From Planctomicrobium piriforme (lineage in GTDB: Bacteria > Planctomycetota > Planctomycetia > Pirellulales > UBA1268), in contig CAMBUD010000022.1 in assembly GCA_945871035.1 (NCBI GenBank), positions 1-34,510 on the forward strand: a DNA stretch of 34,510 nucleotides, read 5' to 3'. The notes under the pieces are model-generated. The model searched no databases. It was not told the origin of the DNA and worked only from the letters and a program-made list of their open reading frames with translations. Made by a program: the position numbers and the translations under genes. Positions within the stretch are counted from its first letter, which is position 1. Each line of letters begins with the position of its first letter. Positions 7,610-15,818 of the stretch are shown here, one piece after another.

Positions 7610-8164
7610 TCAACCGGCTCGCTTGAGCAGTGTCCGCGACGCCAGTTCATTGACGCGTGCCTTGTCGATGCTTTTCCAGGCGCCTGGCTGTGAACCGCTG
7701 GCAGGCAACTCAACCAGAATCGTTGTCTGCGCGCTGACAATCCGCTGGATGAAAAACCAACTTCGCTCCAGGTGTCGTTCGTCATTACTGGCAGAGATCA
7801 GCAGGAGGTCGAACGTGCCCAAGTGGTTGCACAACCGGGACAACGAAGCATCGATGTTGCCGGGCACAAGCTGCACGCTTGCCAGTTTGTGCAATCGCTG
7901 ATGGGCCTGCTTGAGCGATGTGCCAGCGGGATCCGTCGGCAGGCGGCCTTCAAAGCGATCGAGGCCGACGTAGTGCAATGGGCCGTCAGTTTGCAGGGCG
8001 CCAGCGAGAGCCAGGAGGCGCTCGGTGCGTCCAAGCGTGCCGAGCCCCAATTCCATTACGCGCTTCGGTTTTGACCGCAGCAACTGTTGGTAAATTGTGC
8101 GCTCGGTGGCGGGCTGGGAAAATTGCGTCAACCAAAGCTTACGAAACCAGCCAAACTTTGCCAT
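7610..8164 (-). CDS. Class I SAM-dependent methyltransferase-like protein
   Basis: The 184-residue protein has a Rossmann-type SAM-binding motif I, RVMELGLGTLGRTERL (residues about 35-50), and a motif II with an acidic end, HYVGLDRFEGR (about 64-74). A later strand FDLLLISASND resembles motif IV. The family is broad and the substrate cannot be given. The start at 8164 (MAKFGWFRKLW) has AAAGGGG about 6 nt upstream; a longer frame to 8332 would begin inside a hairpin and is rejected. It lies in the same direction as the HEAT-repeat lipoprotein upstream but is separated by 197 nt with a hairpin, so it is probably transcribed on its own. Confidence 0.65.
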   Translation of the reverse strand: MAKFGWFRKLWLTQFSQPATERTIYQQLLRSKPKRVMELGLGTLGRTERLLALAGALQTDGPLHYVGLDRFEGRLPTDPAGTSLKQAHQRLHKLASVQLVPGNIDASLSRLCNHLGTFDLLLISASNDERHLERSWFFIQRIVSAQTTILVELPASGSQPGAWKSIDKARVNELASRTLLKRAG

Positions 8165-8361
8165 GGCCGCCCCTTTACTTGCTGCGTCAAAAAAATCTGA
8201 ACAACCACGACGCTCCACAGCTAGGCAATCGGACTTTGCAGGGCCGACGCTGGAGAAAAATCGGGCTCGTTCGTTAGATTTTTCCTGAGCCTCATTGTCT
8301 TGCAAGCGTTCAGATTCAATGGACGCTTGCAATTGTGCCCGGGAATGAAACGCCGCTCGCG
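8165..8361. other. Intergenic region between the HEAT-repeat and methyltransferase genes
   Basis: Apart from the hairpin at 8300-8332, this 197-nt stretch shows no supported gene. An open frame continues upstream of the methyltransferase start but has no ribosome-binding site of its own. The promoter of the methyltransferase gene is expected here; none could be assigned. Confidence 0.3.
8300..8332 (-). terminator. Hairpin downstream of the HEAT-repeat gene
   Basis: TTGCAAGCGT (8300-8309) and ACGCTTGCAA (8323-8332) form a perfect 10-bp stem with a 13-nt loop. It begins 29 nt after the stop of the HEAT-repeat gene. No U-tract follows on the minus strand, so it is either an atypical terminator or an RNA-stabilising hairpin. 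Confidence 0.4.
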
Positions 8362-10266
8362 TTAGGGAGTTCGCACCTTTGCGAGTGCTTCTGTGGCGGC
8401 CGCTCGCACCGATTTCACGGGATCTTCCTCGGCAATGAGTTCCAGTATGGGAATGGCTGTTCTGGCAGCTGAGCCAATATCACCCAGCGCAACGGCAGCC
8501 TCCAACCGCACCAATTCCTGTTCTCCACGCAGCGCCTGCCGCAGCAAGGGCACAGCCGTTTCCACTAGCGAACGGTCCGCGGGCCGAATTTTCAAAGCTG
8601 CCCAAACGGCCACCGTGGCTAGCATTTTGTCATCCGAACGAGTCAGTTCGATCAGTTTCTCTACGGCTGAATCGGCCGCTGCGCCAATGCTTCCCAAGGC
8701 ATAGACGCACGAATAACGTGGGCCGGGGTCACCGCCGCTGCTAGCCAGAATTTTTTGCAGTGCGGGCACAGCCGCCCCTGCCTGAGGGCCGATGGCCGCG
8801 ATTGCCATCGCTGCATCGCCTTGGAAGAGCGGATCGCTGTCGGAGAGAGCCTGAATGATCGCATCGGTTGCGGGCCGGGCGGCTGGGCCGATGGCCGTCA
8901 GGATTTCTATTCCTTGCACCCGCATCGCTGGATCGTTCAGGGTGGCCTGAAGGGCGGCAACTGCAACACTTCCCAACCGTACCAGGGCTGCCGCTGCGCT
9001 GGTGCGCACGCCGGTATCTGGATCGGCAAGCAGGCTGATAAAGTCATCTGCCAGTGCTGCCGACGCACCGGCACCGAGTTCATCAGTCAGGTCCGACAAC
9101 GCAAAAACCGATCCGCTGCGCACGTTCGACTGATCACTCTTTAAATTCTGTCGCAATGCAGCAACAGCTTTTTCAAGCAGCGGCTTGTTGTTGGGGTCCA
9201 TGCTCGCTCGCGCCCAACCAGCAATCGACGCCAAAAAGGGCTCGCTGCTTTCGGCCGCTTTTTCGAGGGCCTTATCCGCAGCCTTGGCCCGCATGCGACC
9301 CAAGGCAAATGCCGCAGCCAGCCGCAGGTTCTCGTCATCGGACTCTAAAATGGCAACGATTTGCGGCGTTGCTGCCGCTGCTGTCTGACCAATGGCAGCC
9401 AACGCCAGCAGAGCTTGCTGACGTTCCTCGGGTTCCCCAGCGTCCACTGCCTCGGCCAGCAGAGCCACTGCCGGTTCGGCGGCTGGGCCAATCTCCGTTA
9501 AGGCAACAGTGGCCCAGTAACGAGAGTTTTTGTTTTTAAGTGACTCCATCAGAAATGGCACCGCTTCGGCTCCCATGTCGGCTAACGTGTGCAAAGCCGG
9601 CAACACCGCCGACGGATCGGCATAGCTGAGCTGTTTGTTGACCAGCGGCACGAGCACGCTCGGCGGTAATTGAAAAAATCGCAGCGCGCGCAAAGAGGCC
9701 CGTCGCACGCGCGCATCGGGGTGCGTCATCTCTTTGATCAAGGCGTCAACGGCGGTTTTGTAGATGGTGGCGTCGGCCTTCGTCTTCTGCAGGGACGCCT
9801 CGGTGCGGCCATCATCGCTGCGAATCAGACCGATTGCCGCCGCCGCCTGAGTGGCCACGATCGGATCGGTGTCGGCTAGCATGTTTACAAGCACTGGCAC
9901 AGCCAAGATCGCATCCTCGCCAATCAAGCCAATGGCGCGGGCGGCGCGCCAACGCGAACGCGGATCGGCAGCAGCGGTGGCTGCTTGCAATTCCTCCAGA
10001 GCGACTTTGGCTTTTTGTCCAAAGGTGGCAATGGTATCAATCGTCAGCACGCGCATTTGATCGTCTGTCGTTGCTGCGAGCGTTTGCCGCAGTTCAGTCA
10101 ACGTGTCGGCTGTCGGCGTTTCGGCAGTCGGCTTGTCGGCAGTCGGCGTTTCGGCCGTCGGCGCCGGTTTTTCTGCAGGCCCGCAGCCGCCCACTGCAAT
10201 GGCAGCCACAATGCCAACCCAAGCCACCGGCCCGATGGCCGATGGTTGCTGCATAAACTGTTTCAT
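8362..10266 (-). CDS. HEAT-repeat lipoprotein
   Basis: The 634-residue protein has a lipoprotein signal with Cys28 in VGGC (lipobox), so it should be lipidated and membrane-anchored. A Thr/Pro/Ala/Glu-rich linker follows (about 30-60), built from a 15-nt DNA repeat. The rest is an array of HEAT/PBS-lyase-type helical repeats of about 35 residues, each with a core such as AVPVLVNMLADTDPIVATQAAAAIGLI, running to the C-terminus. Such arrays bind other proteins; no catalytic motif is seen. The start at 10266 (MKQFMQQ) is chosen because GAGG lies 6 nt upstream; ATG at 10278 would overlap that site. Divergent from the Gly-rich secreted protein. Confidence 0.85.
   Translation of the reverse strand: MKQFMQQPSAIGPVAWVGIVAAIAVGGCGPAEKPAPTAETPTADKPTAETPTADTLTELRQTLAATTDDQMRVLTIDTIATFGQKAKVALEELQAATAAADPRSRWRAARAIGLIGEDAILAVPVLVNMLADTDPIVATQAAAAIGLIRSDDGRTEASLQKTKADATIYKTAVDALIKEMTHPDARVRRASLRALRFFQLPPSVLVPLVNKQLSYADPSAVLPALHTLADMGAEAVPFLMESLKNKNSRYWATVALTEIGPAAEPAVALLAEAVDAGEPEERQQALLALAAIGQTAAAATPQIVAILESDDENLRLAAAFALGRMRAKAADKALEKAAESSEPFLASIAGWARASMDPNNKPLLEKAVAALRQNLKSDQSNVRSGSVFALSDLTDELGAGASAALADDFISLLADPDTGVRTSAAAALVRLGSVAVAALQATLNDPAMRVQGIEILTAIGPAARPATDAIIQALSDSDPLFQGDAAMAIAAIGPQAGAAVPALQKILASSGGDPGPRYSCVYALGSIGAAADSAVEKLIELTRSDDKMLATVAVWAALKIRPADRSLVETAVPLLRQALRGEQELVRLEAAVALGDIGSAARTAIPILELIAEEDPVKSVRAAATEALAKVRTP
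10111..10165 (-). repeat. 15-nt tandem repeat in the lipoprotein linker
   Basis: Units TGTCGGCGTTTCGGC (10111-10125), AGTCGGCTTGTCGGC (10126-10140) and AGTCGGCGTTTCGGC (10141-10155), plus a 10-nt partial copy. On the coding strand they give the Pro-Thr-Ala-Glu/Asp-Thr/Lys linker just after the lipidated cysteine. Confidence 0.75.
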
Positions 10267-10360
10267 TACTTGCCTCATTGAACCCAGTGCTCCAGAGTTT
10301 TTTAGGCCGTTCTAAAAGGTTGCTCGGTGGCACCCTATTTTCAGTCGCTCACTCGACGGC

Positions 10361-10378
10361 GAGGGAGTATACTCCTTC
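10361..10378. promoter_or_regulatory. 18-bp near-perfect palindrome, candidate operator
   Basis: GAGGGAGTATACTCCTTC is symmetrical except for one base pair; the central 12 bp GGAGTATACTCC are perfect. It lies in the 202-nt divergent region between the HEAT-repeat lipoprotein and the Gly-rich secreted protein. It could bind a dimeric regulator. The regulator is unknown. Confidence 0.4.
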
Positions 10379-10468
10379 ACGCTAGCCACTGTCGGCAAGC
10401 CACGGCTATTCTAGAGGACGACACCACTAACTGTCTCTGAGGAGAGCGACTTGAAGGAGAGAATGATT

Positions 10469-11158
10469 ATGGCTCTGTCCGTTTTGCGCCGGTGCCGGTG
10501 GGCGCTCGCGGTAGCAATCTGCACGCTCTGGGCCAGTGCGTGGGCGAGTGCGGTTTTCGCCCAATACGGCGGTGGTTGGGGCGGCGGCCGCGGCGGCATG
10601 GGTGGTGGCTACGCTTCAACCGCGCAGCAAGCCGCAGACTACGGCATGTCGGCGGTGGTTCGCGCGCAGGGCTATGCCAACCTCCAAAATTCGCAAGCCG
10701 CAAAAAATTGGGAAGCAGCCAAGACGGCAGAGATTCAAAATCGCAAGCTCTGGACCGAAACCTATTTCGACATGCGCAAAACGAACAAAGCTGCGCGGGC
10801 CGCTGAGGCAGGTCCACCAGTCACTCACGATCAAGCGATCGCCATGGCAAAGATGGCTGCCCCGCCCCGCTTAGGTTCGACGCAACTCGATCCGTCCACC
10901 GGCCACATCAACTATCCAATGCTGCTGCTGAGCTCTGTCTACGAACCCTACCGCACCCAACTCGACGATCTCTTTGCACAGCGTTCCGCTTCTGGTGGCA
11001 GCATCCAATACGAGCAGTATCAAGAGATGCAGTCTACGGTGAAGAAGTTTGTCGAGGCCCTTAAGTCGCACGTCAAAGAGTATGCGGCTGGTGACTACGG
11101 ACAGGCGCGATCGTTTCTTGACAGCCTAGGCCACGAACTACGATTTCCAACGAGCTGA
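10469..11158 (+). CDS. Secreted protein with Gly-rich N-terminus
   Basis: The 229-residue protein has a classical signal peptide (basic RRCR, hydrophobic ALAVAICTLWASAWASAVFA, cut before QYGGG), then a Gly-rich segment (GGGWGGGRGGMGGGY) of about 15 residues. The mature part is helical, with an Ala/Lys-rich region around QAAKNWEAAKTAEIQNRKLW and a C-terminal helical part. I do not recognise a family; Gly-rich secreted proteins of this kind are common in planctomycetes (impression, not searched). GGAG at 10456-10459 is 9 nt before ATG 10469. An ATG at 10463 and a TTG at 10451 are in-frame alternatives. A hairpin downstream may be its terminator. Confidence 0.7.
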   Translation: MALSVLRRCRWALAVAICTLWASAWASAVFAQYGGGWGGGRGGMGGGYASTAQQAADYGMSAVVRAQGYANLQNSQAAKNWEAAKTAEIQNRKLWTETYFDMRKTNKAARAAEAGPPVTHDQAIAMAKMAAPPRLGSTQLDPSTGHINYPMLLLSSVYEPYRTQLDDLFAQRSASGGSIQYEQYQEMQSTVKKFVEALKSHVKEYAAGDYGQARSFLDSLGHELRFPTS

Positions 11159-11176
11159 GCGGATTCACTGCGCGTC

Positions 11177-11209
11177 ACTGCTGCAATGGGGTGCACCTGT
11201 GGCAGCAGT
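11177..11209 (+). terminator. Hairpin downstream of the Gly-rich secreted protein gene
   Basis: ACTGCTGC (11177-11184) pairs with GCAGCAGT (11202-11209), an 8-bp perfect stem starting 18 nt after the stop codon. The loop contains the palindrome GGTGCACC. There is no clear U-tract. Confidence 0.4.
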
Positions 11210-11220
11210 TGTTGGGCAAG

Positions 11221-11324
11221 CCTAGATCGCATGCACTTTCGATGCGTAGCGTCGAAAGTGGCAAAGCGAGAGCGGGTAGGCCCGAGGGGGTCGGCCGATA
11301 CACGCAAACTGAATGCGTTCTAGT
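11221..11324 (-). mobile_element. MITE-like element, copy 2 (about 103 bp), overlapping the MFS stop codon
   Basis: The ends CCTAGATCGCAT (11221-11232) and ATGCGTTCTAGT (11313-11324) are imperfect inverted repeats (10 of 11 positions inside the first base). Read on the minus strand it aligns with the copy at 7484-7568. It also has a central hairpin, CACTTTCGA (11234-11242) with TCGAAAGTG (11252-11260). The right terminal CTAG contains the TAG that ends the MFS gene. Confidence 0.55.
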
Positions 11325-12639
11325 GTTTTGCAGAACGCACGCGCAGCAGCAACGGAACTGTGGCCAGTCGCAGTAGGCTCGAGAGCGCAAAGACCGTGCA
11401 GTAGGCGTTGCGATCTTCCCCCAGCATGCGCAGCACGATTCCACCGGCACCGGCGCCGGCGAGCGTGGCAACGGCAAGGCCAAGATTGTAGGCCGTTATC
11501 ACACCGGTGCGTTCGCGGTGGGGAACGGCTTCGAAAAAAAGCAGCACGACCGCCAATTCGTAGCTTGCCCAGCAGGTTCCCGCCACGATCTGCACGCCGA
11601 TTAAATAGCTAATATTTGTCGACGGTAACCAGAGCAGCGACAGGGGAATCGTGGACAGCCCACCGATCCACAACAAACCCAATGAGCCGATGCGCGAACC
11701 GAGTCGGCCAAGGCTCGGCAGCACCAGTCCCTTCACCAAAAAGCTGGTGGCAGAGACCAGCATAAACGCGCTGTAAGAAAAATGGCTTTCCCGCAGCATG
11801 TAGGGAGTGAAGTAGGGCCCGGAAAATTGTGCGGCAAACGACAGGCTGCACAGATACACAACCAAGGCACCTGAGGGAGACACGATCATGGTGCTGATCG
11901 CGTTACGGAGTTGACGAATCTGCGTCGGTGGCGGCGGTTCGTCCTGCTGCGCTGCGGCCACTCCGTTTGCAGTCGCAACGGTTGACCGCTGGTCGGGTTC
12001 GCTGCAGGCGGCCAGAAAAAGTGTCGACACCAAACGGCAAACACCGGCCGCCGTGAAGAGCACCGCAAACGCGAGCAGTGTCAGACCATGCGTTTCGCCT
12101 GCCTGTAAGGTGAGCCCGCCGACGACAAAGCCGAGGAAAATGCAAAACTGCCCGAGTCGATTGCGCTGCGCAAAATAGTTGGTGCGCATCCGCTCGGGAA
12201 CGAGGGTGCCCATCCACGTATTCCAAGCTGGTGCGCCGGCCATGCCTGCCGCCCAGTAGACGCTGGCAGCCACGAGCAACTCGGCCAGTTGGGCCTTTCC
12301 GCGCAGCGCCCAAAAAACCAGTGGCACAAAGCTCAGCGATTGCACGACGGTGCAGGCGATGACCCACCCGCGATTGGTGCCCAGCCACCTCACGGCCAGC
12401 GGTGTGACCAGTTGAAACAATGCCCCGGCAAAAATCGGTACACTGACAAGCATGCCGGCTGCAACGGGCCCCAGTCCCAAAGCCAGGGCAAAGGCGGGGA
12501 TGTACGTTTCACCGCAGCCCACCATGACGCTGTAGGTGGCAGCGTCTGCCGTCGATACCCAAAGGTCGCGGCGCAGGCCACCCTGCGGCAGGCCGCGACG
12601 CAAGAGCAGAGGAAACATCCGCAAAAACTTGTCGATCAA
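11320..12639 (-). CDS. MFS transporter
   Basis: The 439-residue protein is strongly hydrophobic, with about 12 predicted membrane segments split by a polar central loop (about residues 215-245, rich in Gln, Pro and Thr), the usual 6+6 arrangement of the major facilitator superfamily. Segments such as GPVAAGMLVSVPIFAGALFQLVTPLAVRWLG and the internal VPERMRTNYFAQRNRLGQ match MFS loop features. The substrate cannot be told. The start is uncertain: TTG at 12639 or ATG at 12618, neither with a good ribosome-binding site. The last codons RSAKH and the stop lie at the edge of a MITE-like element. Divergent from the SDR gene. Confidence 0.8.
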   Translation of the reverse strand: MIDKFLRMFPLLLRRGLPQGGLRRDLWVSTADAATYSVMVGCGETYIPAFALALGLGPVAAGMLVSVPIFAGALFQLVTPLAVRWLGTNRGWVIACTVVQSLSFVPLVFWALRGKAQLAELLVAASVYWAAGMAGAPAWNTWMGTLVPERMRTNYFAQRNRLGQFCIFLGFVVGGLTLQAGETHGLTLLAFAVLFTAAGVCRLVSTLFLAACSEPDQRSTVATANGVAAAQQDEPPPPTQIRQLRNAISTMIVSPSGALVVYLCSLSFAAQFSGPYFTPYMLRESHFSYSAFMLVSATSFLVKGLVLPSLGRLGSRIGSLGLLWIGGLSTIPLSLLWLPSTNISYLIGVQIVAGTCWASYELAVVLLFFEAVPHRERTGVITAYNLGLAVATLAGAGAGGIVLRMLGEDRNAYCTVFALSSLLRLATVPLLLRVRSAKH

Positions 12640-12794
12640 AGGTGGGGGACTCGGAAATGTGCAGCCAAAAAAGCTGCCGGAATGCCAAACGTTTATACTG
12701 TCTGGCCCGCAATCATGGGCGGTAGAAAATCATTGCACTTGAAAGTTTCGAACTGTCGGCCACTTCTTCATTCTCTATCTTATAAGGACTTTTC
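12640..12794. other. Divergent promoter region between MFS and SDR genes
   Basis: A 155-nt non-coding stretch. It must hold the promoters of both flanking genes. AAGGA at 12784-12788 is the ribosome-binding site of the SDR gene. No confident -35/-10 pair was found. Confidence 0.3.
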
Positions 12795-13706
12795 ATGCAG
12801 GCCCTGGTGACTGGTGCGAGCGGTTTTATTGGCCCACGCTTGCTGCGATTGCTCAACAATCCGCTTGTTCTCTCACGCGATCCCAATCGCGCAAGAACAA
12901 AATTGGGTGCTCTCCCGGTGCGCATGATGCGCTGGGATCCGCTGCAAGGACTGCCGCCGCCAGAGGCATTCGAGGGCATTGATACGGTCTTCCATCTGGC
13001 CGGTGAATCGGTGGCCGATGGCCGGTGGACGACGTTGCAAAAGGCAAAGATCCGCGATAGTCGCGTGATCGGCACGCGCAATCTCGTCCGGGGAATGGCG
13101 CAGGCAAACAGTAAACCGGCCGTGCTCGTGTCGTCATCGGCCGTCGGCTACTACGGTGACCGCGGCGAGGAGGAACTCTTTGAAACGGCAGCGCCGGCGC
13201 AGGATTTTTTGGGGCAAACCTGCGTTGCATGGGAGGCGGAGGCGCGGGCGGCAGAATCATTCGGTGTGCGTGTTGTGACGGCGCGCACTGGCATCGTCTT
13301 GGGCAGCGGAGGCGGCGCGCTGGCCAAGATGCTCACTCCGTTCAAACTCGGCGGCGGCGGTCCACTCGGCAACGGGCGGCAGTGGATGCCTTGGGTTCAC
13401 GTGGCCGATCTGACCCGTCTGTTCATGCACGCTGCCGAACAGCCAGCCATCTTTGGCGCCATGAATGCCGTCGCCCCCCATCCGGTGCGCAATCTTGAGT
13501 TCACCAAAGCGTTGGCCCGACAGTTGCATCGGCCAGCTTTTATTCCCGCACCCTACTTTGGACTGCGTTTGCTGTTTGGGGAATTTGCGCAGGTGTTATT
13601 TGCCTCGCAGCGCACGATTCCGAAAGTGGCACTCGATACGGGCTTTATTTTTCAGTTTCCCGAGATTGCTGCCGCCCTCCGCGACATTCTCGCGACCAGC
13701 GCATAA
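12795..13706 (+). CDS. TIGR01777-type NAD(P)-binding epimerase (SDR)
   Basis: The 303-residue protein is an extended SDR. The Rossmann glycine motif TGASGFIG is at residues 6-13, followed by VFHLAGESVADGRW, characteristic of the YfcH/TIGR01777 epimerase-like family. The SSSAVGYYGDRG segment carries the catalytic-type YxxxK region seen in this group, where the tyrosine is part of YYG. GRQWMPWVHVADLTRLF and the C-terminal DUF1731-like part (RQLHRPAFIPAPYFGLRLLFGEFA) complete the architecture. The substrate is unknown for the family; homologues are cytoplasmic. AAGGA lies 6 nt upstream of the ATG. Monocistronic, convergent with the small gene at 13744. Confidence 0.9.
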   Translation: MQALVTGASGFIGPRLLRLLNNPLVLSRDPNRARTKLGALPVRMMRWDPLQGLPPPEAFEGIDTVFHLAGESVADGRWTTLQKAKIRDSRVIGTRNLVRGMAQANSKPAVLVSSSAVGYYGDRGEEELFETAAPAQDFLGQTCVAWEAEARAAESFGVRVVTARTGIVLGSGGGALAKMLTPFKLGGGGPLGNGRQWMPWVHVADLTRLFMHAAEQPAIFGAMNAVAPHPVRNLEFTKALARQLHRPAFIPAPYFGLRLLFGEFAQVLFASQRTIPKVALDTGFIFQFPEIAAALRDILATSA

Positions 13707-13743
13707 CGCCGCCGGATTGGCAACGACTCAACCGCGACTGTGC

Positions 13744-14055
13744 CTACTCCACACGCACGTGCGTGATCGTGTGACTGTGCAGCCAGTGGACGAAGCGTTC
13801 TTGGTCCTCTGTGATCTCGACCTCGGCAACGTGCGTGGCGTCGAGAGGCGACACCAGCGTGAGCACGCCCGCAGCCAGCCAATCGGCAATGCTGGCAGGG
13901 TCGATGCGGTATTCACCAGCCGGCAATCGCTTTTCTCCGGCGATCGGTGACGCGCCGAAGTAGGCAACGTCGGTACGAAAACGGGCCGGCATGCGGCAGA
14001 CAGGCACCGTGGGTCGGCCAACAGCGTGGACAGAAATGGGCAATGCATCGTTCAT
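13744..14055 (-). CDS. Small protein of unknown function, coupled to the threonylcarbamoyl-AMP synthase gene
   Basis: The 103-residue protein begins MNDALPISVHAVGRP. I recognise no family. It has a beta-rich N-terminal part with a Pro/Arg-rich segment, then DPASIADWLAAGVLTLV and a C-terminal acidic segment VAEVEITEDQERFVHWLHSHTITHVRVE. Its start is 3 nt after the stop of the gene at 14059, with GGAG in the preceding gene about 11 nt upstream, so the two are probably cotranscribed and translationally coupled. No signal peptide. The good spacing and lack of frame conflict support a real gene. A role in tRNA modification is only suggested by position. Confidence 0.55.
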   Translation of the reverse strand: MNDALPISVHAVGRPTVPVCRMPARFRTDVAYFGASPIAGEKRLPAGEYRIDPASIADWLAAGVLTLVSPLDATHVAEVEITEDQERFVHWLHSHTITHVRVE

Positions 14056-14058
14056 GCG

Positions 14059-15144
14059 TCAGCTTTCTCCGGTAGCGATTGCCGGTGCCGGCGTGGCGGC
14101 CCGCAACAGCCGATCACGCACGGCTTGCCAGGCTTCTGTGTCGGGCACTGCATCCACCACTATCGCATCCAAGCCCCGCTGATCGATGGCGTGCAGCGTC
14201 GCATACAGTTGCCTGGCAAACAACACCGGTTCCTCTGGCATCGGCACAATCACCAGTTCGCGCGATTGGGCCAACAGGCGGGCGTTCGCACTATTTGTCT
14301 GTGTCGTCAGCCAACCAATCCGCTTGCCACTGCGCAAGAGGCAAGCCACCCGATCGGCCGCGCACGGCGATAGTTCCAGCGGTGTCTGGGGCGCGTAGTG
14401 CCTGGCGTGCTGGCCAGGGGCCCGGGCGGCCTGGAGACCAACGCGCCGGCTCAGCCGATCGCATTCCATTACCATGCCTCGTCCGAGCACCTCTTCGAGT
14501 ATCTGCCGACTGATCGGACCCGGTCGCAAAATCCTCGCCGGCACCTGCGTGCAATCAACGACAGTCGATTCAATCCCGCAGTCGCATGAGCCGCCATTTA
14601 AAATCAAATCGATCCGATTCCCCAAGCTTTCTAAAACGTGGTGGGCCGTGGTGGGCGACACTGCTTCGGATCGGTTGGCACTCGGTGCAGCCAGCGGTCG
14701 GCCTAGCTTTTCGATGAGTCTGCGCGTCAGTCGATGCTGCGGACAGCGCAGTGCCACCGTGGCCCCGCCGGCTGTTACGGTGTCGGGCACGCTCGTTCCG
14801 CGCGGCACGACAACCGTCACAGGCCCCGGCCAAAGCTCGGCTGTGATGGCCGCCGCCGCCGCTGGCCATTCGGCAGCCAGCGACTGCGCCATGCCGACGT
14901 CGACGACGTGTACGATCAATGGATTCGTAGCCGGTCGCTGCTTTGCCCGAAAGATTTTTTCGATCGCCGTGGCATTCAGAGCGTCGGCGGCCAATCCGTA
15001 GACCGTTTCGGTGGGGATTGCCACCAGGCCCCCGTGCCGCAGCAGATCGGCGGCGCGGTCGAGCGCCCGCTCGGTGTCTGGTGCCGGTTGCGACAGCGAC
15101 TGCGGCCATTCAATCAGCACGGTATCGGGCAACGAGCGAGGCAT
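14059..15144 (-). CDS. Threonylcarbamoyl-AMP synthase (Sua5 type)
   Basis: TsaC/Sua5 enzymes make threonylcarbamoyl-AMP from threonine, bicarbonate and ATP, the first step of t6A modification of ANN-decoding tRNAs. The 361-residue protein has the YrdC core, VAIPTETVYGLAADA (about 41-55), KQR at 68-70 (the KxR motif), LAAPSANRSEAVSPTT (the SxN motif, about 155-170) and GIESTVVDC. It is longer than YrdC because of a C-terminal Sua5 domain behind the linker APGQHARHYAP (about 240). The start at 15144 (MPRSLPDTVLI) is chosen because the longer frame to 15228 overlaps purE; no strong ribosome-binding site. Divergent from purE, cotranscribed with the small gene. Confidence 0.92.
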   Translation of the reverse strand: MPRSLPDTVLIEWPQSLSQPAPDTERALDRAADLLRHGGLVAIPTETVYGLAADALNATAIEKIFRAKQRPATNPLIVHVVDVGMAQSLAAEWPAAAAAITAELWPGPVTVVVPRGTSVPDTVTAGGATVALRCPQHRLTRRLIEKLGRPLAAPSANRSEAVSPTTAHHVLESLGNRIDLILNGGSCDCGIESTVVDCTQVPARILRPGPISRQILEEVLGRGMVMECDRLSRRVGLQAARAPGQHARHYAPQTPLELSPCAADRVACLLRSGKRIGWLTTQTNSANARLLAQSRELVIVPMPEEPVLFARQLYATLHAIDQRGLDAIVVDAVPDTEAWQAVRDRLLRAATPAPAIATGES

Positions 15145-15218
15145 GCAGACAGGTTGCAACGTTGGAGCAACAATAGCAAGATGGTGGCTGGTAAAAGCCT
15201 TCGCCGGAACGAGAGAGC
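15145..15218. other. Short divergent promoter region, Sua5 gene / purE
   Basis: Only 74 nt separate the two start codons, so the promoters probably overlap. No PUR-box or other operator is recognisable. Confidence 0.25.
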
Positions 15219-15818
15219 ATGCCCGCAACCCCTACCGATAACAATCCTCAGCGTTCTCTGGACAGTGCTCTGGATAGATCGCCGGCGGCCGCTCCTGCGA
15301 AAACCATTGTGGTGGGAATTGTTATGGGGAGTCGCTCCGACTGGAGCACGCTCGAACATGCGTCGCAGGTTCTCGAGCAGTTTGGGGTTGGTCACGAGTG
15401 CGAGATCGTTTCGGCGCATCGCACTCCCAACAAGCTCGCCACCTACGCTGGCACGGCTGCTGATCGCGGACTGCGGGTCATCATTGCCGGCGCTGGCGGC
15501 GCCGCCCACTTGCCCGGCATGATTGCTGCCCAAACACACCTGCCGGTGCTCGGTGTGCCGGTGGAGTCGGCAGTGCTGCGCGGCGTCGATTCGCTGCTCT
15601 CAATCGTGCAGATGCCAGCCGGCATTCCGGTGGGGACATTGGCCATCGGCCCAGCGGGCGCCACCAACGCAGCGCTGTTGGCCATCGGCATCCTCGCGCT
15701 AGAAAACGCCGAGTTGCGAACGCAGCTACTGGCGTACCGCGCCGCACAAACCGCACGCGTCTTGCACGATACAATCGGGAGTGAATCTGCCGAATCCGCT
15801 AAGGCTTCTGGAAAATGA
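15219..15818 (+). CDS. purE: N5-carboxyaminoimidazole ribonucleotide mutase
   Basis: PurE (class I) converts N5-CAIR to CAIR in purine synthesis and needs PurK to supply N5-CAIR. The 199-residue product has an extra N-terminal tail of about 27 residues, then [85 protein letters not shown], matching the family throughout, including the active-site SRSDW and SAHRTP segments. The start at 15219 has GAGAG just upstream. The last codons overlap the ATG of purK (ATGA), as usual for purEK. Confidence 0.96.
   Translation: MPATPTDNNPQRSLDSALDRSPAAAPAKTIVVGIVMGSRSDWSTLEHASQVLEQFGVGHECEIVSAHRTPNKLATYAGTAADRGLRVIIAGAGGAAHLPGMIAAQTHLPVLGVPVESAVLRGVDSLLSIVQMPAGIPVGTLAIGPAGATNAALLAIGILALENAELRTQLLAYRAAQTARVLHDTIGSESAESAKASGK

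Noticed and set aside
14734..15522. A 262-codon plus-strand frame across the Sua5 gene and purE
   Set aside because: It lies antisense to the Sua5-type gene and out of frame with purE; its product is Arg-rich and family-free.
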